A stretch of DNA of 5,232 nt. Source: Actinoplanes liguriensis. Lineage in GTDB: Bacteria > Actinomycetota > Actinomycetes > Mycobacteriales > Micromonosporaceae. The stretch spans positions 71,034 through 76,265 of the forward strand of contig KL571308.1 of NCBI GenBank assembly GCA_000715855.1, read 5' to 3'. This document shows positions 1-4,523 of the stretch, one piece after another. Each line of letters begins with the position of its first letter. Position 1 is the stretch's first letter. Under the pieces are notes generated by a model. That model saw only the letters and a program-made list of their open reading frames with translations, had not been told where the DNA came from and searched no databases. Position numbers and translations under genes: made by a program.

Positions 1-4
1 GGGC

Positions 5-23
5 TGACGGCCGCAAGCCGTCA
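5..23. terminator. Hairpin at left edge, possible terminator
   Basis: A perfect 7-bp inverted repeat, TGACGGC (5-11) and GCCGTCA (17-23), encloses the 5-nt loop CGCAA. No T-tract follows, which is usual for GC-rich actinobacterial terminators. It could end a gene lying left of the window, but no coding end is visible, so its role and direction are inferred only from the stem. Confidence 0.4.
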
Positions 24-303
24 CTCTGCGTCACGAGCCGTGTGGATCATCCGGCTGGCGACAGGGGAGCGGCGGTGAGATCGGTTCTCAGAGCCTGACG
101 CCCCGAGCGAGTGATAGAGGTTCGGCGGCGCCGCGATCGGGTGGACACCAACGCAGGTTCAGCGGCGCACACGGGATCGAGTTCACCGACGCGTCGAAAC
201 TGGGGCAACCTGCCGAGCCGTGGCTGCAAACGCCTCGGCGCTCGCCGGCAAAACTGCGCTGGCCGCACAGGGCCGTTATCAGCGCTTCTACGCTCTAAAA
301 TAT
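24..303. other. Intergenic stretch left of dif, no gene seen
   Basis: I see no credible gene here. Open frames on both strands encode Arg/Ser/Pro-rich, low-complexity peptides without domain motifs, and they lack the strong G/C third-position pattern of the real genes in this window. No tRNA-like cloverleaf was recognised. A weak 6-bp inverted repeat, GCCGAG (212-217) and CTCGGC (234-239), is present. The strand is slightly richer in G than C over 61-180 and becomes AT-rich from about 291 into the dif site. Confidence 0.6.
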
Positions 304-331
304 CAGGTCGATAATCTATATTATGTCAACT
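304..331 (+). other. dif: dif site (XerC/XerD chromosome dimer resolution site)
   Basis: This 28-bp site has the dif architecture. An 11-bp left (XerC-type) arm CAGGTCGATAA (304-314) is followed by a 6-bp central region TCTATA (315-320) and an 11-bp right (XerD-type) arm TTATGTCAACT (321-331). The inner arms, GATAA and TTATG, are inverted around the centre, and the right arm carries the strongly conserved TTATGT-AA core. As recalled, the actinobacterial dif consensus has a GATAAT inner left arm and a TTATGTCAA right arm, and this site fits both. The site is an AT-rich island in DNA that is otherwise very GC-rich. In circular chromosomes dif lies at the terminus. XerC and XerD, activated by the translocase FtsK, recombine two dif copies there to separate chromosome dimers. 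The same core could also serve as an attachment site for Xer-exploiting mobile elements. Confidence 0.86.
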
Positions 332-765
332 AGAGCATGGAGAGGGGCCGCCGGACGAAGCGTTGCTCCCCTGCGCGTGGCATTCCGTCGCACGCGGCTC
401 GCCCCGCCCTGCGCCCCCAGCCCGAGCCCTCGGCTCGCCTGCCCGGGCCGAGATGCCATGGCACCACCCGAGCCGCACACGACGGCGCGCCTGGATCACC
501 GCACAGCTGTTCGAACCTGCCGTCGAGCCCGGACAGCGAACCAGATCAGCCGCCGCTCTTCCCGAAAGCACTGACGGTCGTCATGCGAGCCCGGTGGAAC
601 CGTGAACGCCGGCCCGCCCGTGAGTGCCAGCCGACTACCGTGAGCCGGCGCCCCGCTTCCCCGGTCGGCTTGCTGCGGGTTGGGCGCTTTCCTGGGTTTC
701 GGGGTGAAAGGTGTTCGGATCGTTGACCTACGTGCTAAGGTCCATCCAGGAACAAATGCGGATAT
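332..765. other. C-rich intergenic region between dif and recombinase
   Basis: I find no supportable gene in these roughly 430 bases. Open frames exist on both strands but give Pro/Arg/Ser-rich peptides without domains. The plus strand is markedly C-rich: by approximate hand count, about 130 C against 89 G over 361-660. It then turns G-rich at 661-720. A 6-bp hairpin, CTCGGC (429-434) with GCCGAG (447-452), is present. The short inverted repeat GACC (725-728) and GGTC (739-742) lies ahead of the recombinase. A TTGACC at 723-728 resembles a -35 box but has no matching -10 at normal spacing. Confidence 0.55.
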
Positions 766-777
766 ATCATGCATAAT
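749..777 (+). promoter_or_regulatory. Candidate leaderless promoter of the recombinase gene
   Basis: The hexamer CATAAT (772-777) matches the -10 consensus TATAAT at five of six positions. It ends 7 nt before the A of the ATG at 785. That spacing would place transcription start at or next to the start codon, giving a leaderless mRNA. Leaderless transcripts are common in actinobacteria, and the absence of a usable Shine-Dalgarno just upstream of 785 agrees. The -35 position at 17-bp spacing (GGAACA, 749-754) is poor. The assignment is an inference from motif and spacing. Confidence 0.35.
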
Positions 778-793
778 ATCTCTTATGCAGCAC
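766..793 (+). repeat. dif-like inverted repeat over the recombinase start codon
   Basis: TGCATAA (770-776) and TTATGCA (783-789) form a perfect 7-bp inverted repeat around the 6-bp centre TATCTC. This is the same arm-centre-arm geometry as dif. The inner ATAA, 6 bp, TTATG is identical to the site at 304-331 and has identical spacing; extended to 28 bp the two sites share about 13 positions. The repeat overlaps the probable -10 box and contains the ATG at 785-787. It could be an operator bound by the recombinase itself, a degenerate second crossover site, or a chance AT-rich palindrome. The palindrome is directly visible; its function is inferred. Confidence 0.55.
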
Positions 794-1753
794 GAATCAG
801 CCGTTGAGCCACTCTCCCCTCTCGCTGAGCTGGTTGACGAGTTCCTCGCCGCACGCGCGACGCGCAAGCCCTCGGCGCACACCCTGGCGGCGTACCACCG
901 TGATTTGCTCTCGGTGTTGCAGCAGGCCGAGCCCGCGCCGCAGTCCCCCGCCGACCTATCCCCTCGCGTGCTGCGTGCCGCCTTTGCCCGTTTCGCGGCG
1001 GATCGCGCCCCCGCTTCCATCGCCCGGGCCTGGTCGTCGTGGAATGCGTTCTTCACGTTCCTGGTGACCGAGGGCGTGGTGGCGGGCAATCCGATGTCGG
1101 CGGTGGACAAGCCGCGGATGGTGGCGCACTCCCCCAAGCCGTTGCGGGGTGAGGACACGCCTGAGGAGTTGTTGCGGGTGGTGTCGCGCGCTGATGAGCG
1201 GCAGCGTGATCCGTGGCCGGAGCGGGATGTGCTGGTACTGGCGCTGGCGTTGTGTGCGGGGTTGCGGTTGTCGGAGTTGCTGGGGTTGCGGGTCGGTTCG
1301 GTGTCGGGGCGTGCCGGTGAGCGGCGTGTGGAGGTGGCCGGTAAGGGTGGGCGGCCGCGGTCGGTGCCGATCGACGGTGGGCTGGATGCGGCGCTGGAGC
1401 GCTATGTGGAGAGCCGGCGGGTGCGGTTCGGGCGGGTGTCGAAGTCGGATCCGTTGCTGGTGGATCGGCATGGCGCGCCGTTGCAGCGGGGTGGTTTGCA
1501 GTATTTGGCGCGTTCGTGTTTCCGGCGTGCGGGGATCGGTGATCGGGTGCCGCGGGGTGCGCAGTTGCATGCGTTGCGGCATACGTTTGCGACGCGGCTG
1601 GCGGAGGACGGCGCCAATGCGTCGGAGATCATGCGTTTGTTGGGGCATGCGTCGCTGGCGACGTCGCAGAACTATATCGAGGTGACGGCGGAGCAGCAGC
1701 GGGCGGCGATCCAGTCGAATCGCACGAATCGGGTGTTGCGCGAGTTGGCTTAG
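785..1753 (+). CDS. Xer-like tyrosine recombinase/integrase
   Basis: A 322-residue tyrosine recombinase, close to the usual 300 residues of XerC/XerD. Residues about 8-105 form the N-terminal core-binding domain and about 118-312 the catalytic domain. All catalytic residues are visible: Arg161 in AGLRLSELLGLR, Lys187 in GKGGRPRSVPI, His262 and Arg265 in LHALRHTFATRL, His288 in LLGHASLATSQNY, and the nucleophile Tyr297. Such enzymes cut and rejoin DNA through a 3'-phosphotyrosine link. The ATG at 785 is preferred. The in-frame extension to 680 encodes no recognisable protein, and a -10-like box sits 7 nt before 785, suggesting leaderless translation. The gene starts about 450 bp after dif and is first in a four-gene run. 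Its first third uses C-ending codons while the rest uses TTG, CGG, GTG and GCG. After Tyr297 the sequence (IEVTAEQQRAAIQSN) differs from the YTHV-type ending of housekeeping XerC/XerD, so it is probably an additional Xer paralogue; that is inference. Confidence 0.93.
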   Translation: MQHESAVEPLSPLAELVDEFLAARATRKPSAHTLAAYHRDLLSVLQQAEPAPQSPADLSPRVLRAAFARFAADRAPASIARAWSSWNAFFTFLVTEGVVAGNPMSAVDKPRMVAHSPKPLRGEDTPEELLRVVSRADERQRDPWPERDVLVLALALCAGLRLSELLGLRVGSVSGRAGERRVEVAGKGGRPRSVPIDGGLDAALERYVESRRVRFGRVSKSDPLLVDRHGAPLQRGGLQYLARSCFRRAGIGDRVPRGAQLHALRHTFATRLAEDGANASEIMRLLGHASLATSQNYIEVTAEQQRAAIQSNRTNRVLRELA

Positions 1754-1762
1754 CCTGCAGGG

Positions 1763-2389
1763 ATGATTCGTGATGCGTTTCTGGAGTCGTCCGGGGTTGC
1801 CTGCGGTTTGTTGCGGGAGCCGGTGCTGGCGCGGCGGTGGTCGCAGCCGAGTGCGCTGCCGGGTTTCTCTGTTGGTGGGCTTGCTCGTCATCTGGCGAAT
1901 CAGGTCACTCGTACGGTGACGTATCTGGCGGATGCTCCGGGGGTTTCCGCGATTCCGGTTCTGGAGCATTTCACCGGTAGCGGGTGGGTGGCGTCGGGTG
2001 CCGGGAGTGTGGACAACGTGGGCATTCTTCGTCGTAGTGAGCAGGCGGCCGCGGCGACGGATCCTGTGGAGTTGGCCGATGATGTCGACGCGGCGTTGCG
2101 GCAGCTGCGCGCGGTGCTTGCGGTTCAGCCGGTGGATCGGATCGTGGATCTCGGTGAGTGGGGTCTGCTGGTGGACGATTTTCTGCTGACGCGGGTGCTG
2201 GAGTTGGTGGTTCATACCGATGATCTGGCGGTCAGTCTGGGTGTGCCCACTCCCCCGATGCCGGCTGATGCGACGGAGGCGACGGTTGTGTTGTTGAGTC
2301 GTCTCGCGGTGTGGCGGCACGGGCCGTTGAGTGTGGTGCGGGCGTTGGCTCGGCAGGAGCGGGCGCCCGTGTCGATCGCTGCGTTATGA
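1763..2389 (+). CDS. Maleylpyruvate isomerase (MDMPI)/DinB-fold family protein
   Basis: A 208-residue protein resembling the mycothiol-dependent maleylpyruvate isomerase N-terminal (DinB-like four-helix) family. The putative metal-binding triad is visible: His43 in GLARHLANQ, then Glu147 and His151 in the ELVVHTDDLAVSLG helix. The E-x3-H spacing is typical of MDMPI proteins. Family members are soluble metal-dependent thiol-transfer or isomerase enzymes that often use mycothiol, which is an actinobacterial trait. Most paralogues have unknown substrates, so true maleylpyruvate isomerase activity should not be assumed. The start lies 9 nt after the recombinase stop. An AGGG touches the ATG with no proper spacing, so translation is probably coupled to the upstream gene. 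Its TGA overlaps a possible downstream ATG at 2386 (ATGA). Leu TTG/CTG and Ala GCG codons match the neighbouring plus-strand genes. The family call is firm; the reaction is not known. Confidence 0.84.
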   Translation: MIRDAFLESSGVACGLLREPVLARRWSQPSALPGFSVGGLARHLANQVTRTVTYLADAPGVSAIPVLEHFTGSGWVASGAGSVDNVGILRRSEQAAAATDPVELADDVDAALRQLRAVLAVQPVDRIVDLGEWGLLVDDFLLTRVLELVVHTDDLAVSLGVPTPPMPADATEATVVLLSRLAVWRHGPLSVVRALARQERAPVSIAAL

Positions 2390-2396
2390 CGTACGC

Positions 2397-2403
2397 GGGT
2401 AGG
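2397..2403 (+). promoter_or_regulatory. Ribosome binding site supporting the 2413 start
   Basis: GGGTAGG lies 9 nt upstream of the ATG at 2413. No purine-rich site precedes the alternative ATG at 2386 at useful distance; the nearest GGAG is about 27 nt away. The motif favours 2413, but reinitiation at the ATGA overlap remains possible. Confidence 0.4.
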
Positions 2404-2412
2404 TTGATCTTC

Positions 2413-3144
2413 ATGAAGTTGCGTGAGGACGAGGTGCGTATTGCGTCGGCGGCCGGTGAGATCCGGGCGGTGGTGCTGGCGCCGGTCGGGGACGGTTCGT
2501 TTCCCGGGGTGTTGTTGTATACGGATATTTTTCAGCTGACGGAGTCGTCGTTGCGGTCGGCGCGCAGGTTGGCGTCGGACGGTTTCGTGGTGTGTGTTCC
2601 GGAGATCTATCCGCACGGTGAGTTGGCCGGGGTGGCGCTGGAGTTCGACGATGCGGGTAAGGCGCGGGGTCTGGCGGGTGCGGCGGCGACGTCGACGGCG
2701 CAGTTCGATGCGGATCGGGTTGCGGTGCTGGATTATCTGGAGCGGCGGGCGGATGTGTCGTCGTTGCTGGTGACGGGGTTCTGCATCGGTGGGCATCTGG
2801 CGTTCCGGGCGGCGTTTGATGCTCGGGTGTCGGCGACGGTGTGTTTCTATCCGACGGGTTTGCACAATGGTGGGCTGGGTGCGGATACGGCGGATTCGCT
2901 GTCGCGTGCCGGGGAGGTGCGGGGCCGGTTGATGGTGGTGTTCGGGTCGCGGGATCCGCATGTGCCGGCGGAGGCTCGGTTGCAGACGATCGGTTCGTTG
3001 TACGCGTCGGGTCTGACCGATCTGGAGTTGCATGTTTTTCAGGGTGGGGAGCATGCGTTCATGCGTGATGTGGGGGCGCGGCATGATCCGGTGTTGACGG
3101 ATCTGGCGTTCGCTGAGGCGGTTTCGTTCTTCCGCGGGCGCTGA
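2413..3144 (+). CDS. Dienelactone hydrolase family protein
   Basis: A 243-residue alpha/beta hydrolase of the dienelactone hydrolase family, close to the family's usual 230-250 residues. The catalytic triad is visible: nucleophile Cys123 in GFCIGGHLAF, Asp181 in FGSRDPHVP, and His214 in GGEHAFMRD. Classic members hydrolyse dienelactone to maleylacetate in chloroaromatic breakdown, but many paralogues act on other esters or lactones, so the substrate is open. The loop YTDIFQL (36-42) aligns with the QEIFG loop of classic enzymes, with Asp38 where a Glu normally contacts the nucleophile. The protein is cytoplasmic, with no signal peptide. The ATG at 2413 is chosen because a GGGTAGG site precedes it and the conserved fold begins at once (MKLREDEVRI). 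The ATG at 2386, overlapping the previous stop, would add nine residues. The longer frame from 2311 lies inside the upstream gene and is unlikely. The gene ends 5 nt before the acetyltransferase. Confidence 0.92.
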   Translation: MKLREDEVRIASAAGEIRAVVLAPVGDGSFPGVLLYTDIFQLTESSLRSARRLASDGFVVCVPEIYPHGELAGVALEFDDAGKARGLAGAAATSTAQFDADRVAVLDYLERRADVSSLLVTGFCIGGHLAFRAAFDARVSATVCFYPTGLHNGGLGADTADSLSRAGEVRGRLMVVFGSRDPHVPAEARLQTIGSLYASGLTDLELHVFQGGEHAFMRDVGARHDPVLTDLAFAEAVSFFRGR

Positions 3145-3149
3145 TCGGA

Positions 3150-3671
3150 GTGTTTCCGCGGGTCACGTTGCAGTCGGATCGGCTGGTGTTGCGGCCGTTC
3201 GAGTCCGGTGATGCGGCGGGGGTGCATGCGGTGTGGAACGAGGCGTCGTTTCTGCGGTTCGCGCCGGTGGGTTTCCGTTATGCGGGTGCCGGTCTGGAGT
3301 TGGCGGCGCAGTGGTGTGCGCGTGGGGACATTTTTGCCGGGGTGCAGCGGTCGACGGGCCGGTTGGCGTGTCATGTGACGTTGTTCGGGGCGGATTGGTC
3401 GGCGATGACCGCGGAGATCCATTATTGGACGGCGGTGTGGGCGCGCGGGAGCGGTTTCGCGGCGGAGGCGGCTCGGGTGGTGGGCCGGTGGGCGTTGACG
3501 GAGTTGGGGTTCGAGCGGATCACGTTGCAGTCGGATGTGCGGAATGTGGCGTCGCGGCGGGTGGCGGAGCGGGCCGGGTTCCGTTTCGAGGGGGTGTTGC
3601 GGAATGCGTCGTGGACGCGGTCGGGCCGGTCGGATCTGGCGGTGTTCAGTTTGATTCCGGGCGATTTGTGA
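3150..3671 (+). CDS. GNAT N-acetyltransferase (RimJ/RimL type)
   Basis: A 173-residue GNAT acetyltransferase, typical in length for the RimJ/RimL group that transfers acetyl from acetyl-CoA to a protein N-terminus or small amine. It opens with the characteristic TDRL-like beta strand (LQSDRLVLRPF, 8-18). The acetyl-CoA pyrophosphate loop is RGSGFA (99-104), replacing the usual R-G-x-G-x-A. The following segment RNVASRRVAERAGFRFEG (131-148) is the classic motif B, with Asn132 and the AGF turn. The substrate cannot be read from the sequence. The GTG at 3150 is the only plausible start, because an in-frame TGA sits at 3114-3116 and no other start codon intervenes. The start follows the hydrolase stop by 5 nt, and CGGAG overlaps the start codon, so reinitiation from the upstream gene is likely. 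It is the last gene of the plus-strand run. The peptide TLQSD appears twice (6-10 and 126-130) through a 17-nt exact repeat. Confidence 0.92.
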   Translation: MFPRVTLQSDRLVLRPFESGDAAGVHAVWNEASFLRFAPVGFRYAGAGLELAAQWCARGDIFAGVQRSTGRLACHVTLFGADWSAMTAEIHYWTAVWARGSGFAAEAARVVGRWALTELGFERITLQSDVRNVASRRVAERAGFRFEGVLRNASWTRSGRSDLAVFSLIPGDL

Positions 3672-3676
3672 TCGGG

Positions 3677-3725
3677 GGGCGCCTGCAGTGCGCGGCGGGG
3701 TGCTGCCGTCGACCACGAGGCGCCC
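3677..3725. repeat. 8-bp inverted repeat after the acetyltransferase gene
   Basis: GGGCGCCT (3677-3684) and AGGCGCCC (3718-3725) are perfectly complementary across a 33-nt loop. That loop can fold further through GCAG (3685-3688) and CTGC (3703-3706). It begins 5 nt after the acetyltransferase stop. It shares bases with the compact hairpin at 3723-3741, so the two structures would exclude each other. Confidence 0.4.
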
Positions 3726-3741
3726 GCGTGTAGCGCGCGGG
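3723..3741 (+). terminator. Candidate terminator of the plus-strand operon
   Basis: CCCGCG (3723-3728) pairs with CGCGGG (3736-3741). Inner U-G and G-C pairs can extend the stem to 8 bp with a 3-nt loop. The T-containing TTGTG follows, without a true T-tract. It lies about 50 nt after the acetyltransferase stop in a convergent spacer, where a factor-independent terminator is expected. Confidence 0.45.
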
Positions 3742-3783
3742 TTGTGCGGGATCTCGGTGGTGAGGGCGCGCGCGGCTGGTCGT

Positions 3784-3832
3784 TTCCGGTCATCGGGTTT
3801 GAGGCTTTGTTGTGGGAAACCCGGCTCCGGAA
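3784..3832 (-). terminator. Candidate (possibly two-way) terminator after the methyltransferase gene
   Basis: An interrupted 13-bp hairpin is visible. The outer stem is TTCCGG (3784-3789) with CCGGAA (3827-3832). The inner stem is CGGGTTT (3794-3800) with AAACCCG (3817-3823). Small internal loops of 4 and 3 nt separate the stems, and the apical loop is 16 nt. It begins 15 nt past the methyltransferase stop on the minus strand and lies between convergent genes, so it may act on both. Confidence 0.5.
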
Positions 3833-3847
3833 GGCGGAAGTCTCAAG

Positions 3848-4435
3848 CTAGTTGTAGGCGCGGGCGGTGCGTAGCAGGAACGCGGGGAGGCGGATTTTCG
3901 CGCCGTCGACCTCGGCTTCGGCTTCCACGTCTTTGATCTTGGCGTCGGTCCACACCGGCTCGGGGAAGCATTGGAGCAGGTAGTCGCGGGTGATGGTCCA
4001 GCCTTCGCCGGCGTCGGCGGAGATCGCGAGGACGTACATCATGGTGCCGGGCTCGGTGAGCGCGGGCAGCTGGGCAAGATACTTGTCGACGTCGCCGCCG
4101 TCGCGGTGCAGGTTGTGCAGCAGGCCGCTGTCGAAGATGGTGTCGAACGGCGCGTTGGTCAGGTGGAGCTCGGTGGCGTCCTGCACGTGGAACGTGGCGG
4201 TCATGCCGGCGGCTTTGGCGCGGGCTTTCTCGATGGCCAGGGGTGCGATGTCGATGCCGGTGACGTGGTATCCGCGGCGGGCGAGGGTGCAGGCGAGGTC
4301 GCCGGTGCCGCAGCCGAGGTCGAGGACTTTGGGGCCGCGCACGCCGTGTTCGAGCAGGGCGGTCAGCGCGGGCTGGGGGCGGCCGATCTCCCAGGGCGTG
4401 TTGCCGGTGCGGTAGCGCTCGTCGTAATCGGTCAT
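3848..4435 (-). CDS. Class I SAM-dependent methyltransferase
   Basis: A 195-residue Rossmann-fold methyltransferase. Motif I, VLDLGCGTGD (37-46), binds SAM. The acidic residue ending the second strand is Asp62 in GIDIAP, and Asp86 in QDAT would contact the adenine. FDTIFDSGLLHNL (97-109) is the post-II/motif IV region. The opening YDERYRTGNTPWEIGRPQPAL (4-24) is typical of small-molecule methyltransferases resembling the thiopurine/thiol and TehB groups. A small soluble acceptor is therefore plausible but unproven. The ATG at 4435 is preferred over the frame reaching 4648, because a strong GGGGGAG site lies just upstream and the conserved sequence begins immediately. The coding strand uses C-ending codons, unlike the plus-strand neighbours. 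The gene has its own upstream gap of 79 nt and is flanked on both sides by hairpins with the same stem heptamer, so it is probably a separate unit. Confidence 0.91.
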   Translation of the reverse strand: MTDYDERYRTGNTPWEIGRPQPALTALLEHGVRGPKVLDLGCGTGDLACTLARRGYHVTGIDIAPLAIEKARAKAAGMTATFHVQDATELHLTNAPFDTIFDSGLLHNLHRDGGDVDKYLAQLPALTEPGTMMYVLAISADAGEGWTITRDYLLQCFPEPVWTDAKIKDVEAEAEVDGAKIRLPAFLLRTARAYN

Positions 4436-4438
4436 CGT

Positions 4439-4445
4439 CTCCCCC
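4439..4445 (-). promoter_or_regulatory. Shine-Dalgarno deciding the methyltransferase start
   Basis: Read on the minus strand, GGGGGAG ends 3 nt before the ATG at 4435. It is the strongest ribosome binding site in the window and excludes the longer frame beginning at 4648, which would start inside the WD40 gene. Confidence 0.7.
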
Positions 4446-4461
4446 GTGGCTGGTCGTCCGG

Positions 4462-4467
4462 ACTGTA
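4462..4467 (-). promoter_or_regulatory. Possible -10 box for the methyltransferase gene
   Basis: On the minus strand the hexamer is TACAGT, fitting TAnnnT. It lies 26 nt upstream of the start codon and would give a short leader carrying the GGGGGAG site. No good -35 is visible at 17-bp spacing, so the call is weak. Confidence 0.25.
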
Positions 4468-4494
4468 TCGGTTGAGGCTCGGTGCGGTGTTTCC

Positions 4495-4523
4495 CGGGTT
4501 TCAGGATCAAAACCTTAAACCCG
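4495..4523 (-). terminator. Hairpin terminator overlapping the end of the WD40 gene
   Basis: CGGGTTT (4495-4501) pairs with AAACCCG (4517-4523). An inner AGG (4503-4505) and CCT (4513-4515) extend the stem past a one-base mismatch, leaving a 7-nt loop. The TAA stop of the WD40 gene (4515-4517 on the plus strand) is inside the stem. The structure lies between this gene and the methyltransferase gene, both on the minus strand, so it probably ends the upstream transcript. Confidence 0.5.

Noticed and set aside
337..726. 129-codon plus-strand open frame between dif and the recombinase
   Set aside because: The peptide is Pro/Arg/Ser-rich without motifs. Several overlapping frames on both strands are equally open, and there is no convincing ribosome binding site.
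680..784. N-terminal extension of the recombinase to an ATG at 680
   Set aside because: The 35 extra residues resemble no recombinase N-terminus, cross the probable promoter and palindrome, and lack a ribosome binding site. The conserved core-binding domain begins just after 785.
496..1158. 220-codon minus-strand open frame
   Set aside because: It runs antisense to the recombinase, is rich in Ser/Arg/Ala, and shows no domain or ribosome binding site. It is a high-GC shadow frame.
956..2320. 454-codon minus-strand open frame
   Set aside because: It is antisense to the recombinase and MDMPI genes, and its Arg/Pro/His/Gln-rich composition is typical of a reverse shadow of G/T-rich coding DNA.
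2311..2412. Longer dienelactone hydrolase start at 2311
   Set aside because: It would overlap the MDMPI gene by 79 nt with an unrelated Ala/Val-rich leader. The ATG at 2413 has a spaced GGGTAGG, and 2386 is the only reasonable alternative.
2212..3084. 290-codon minus-strand open frame opposite the hydrolase
   Set aside because: It is Arg/His/Gln-rich antisense shadow with no motifs, while the plus strand encodes a clear hydrolase with its full triad.
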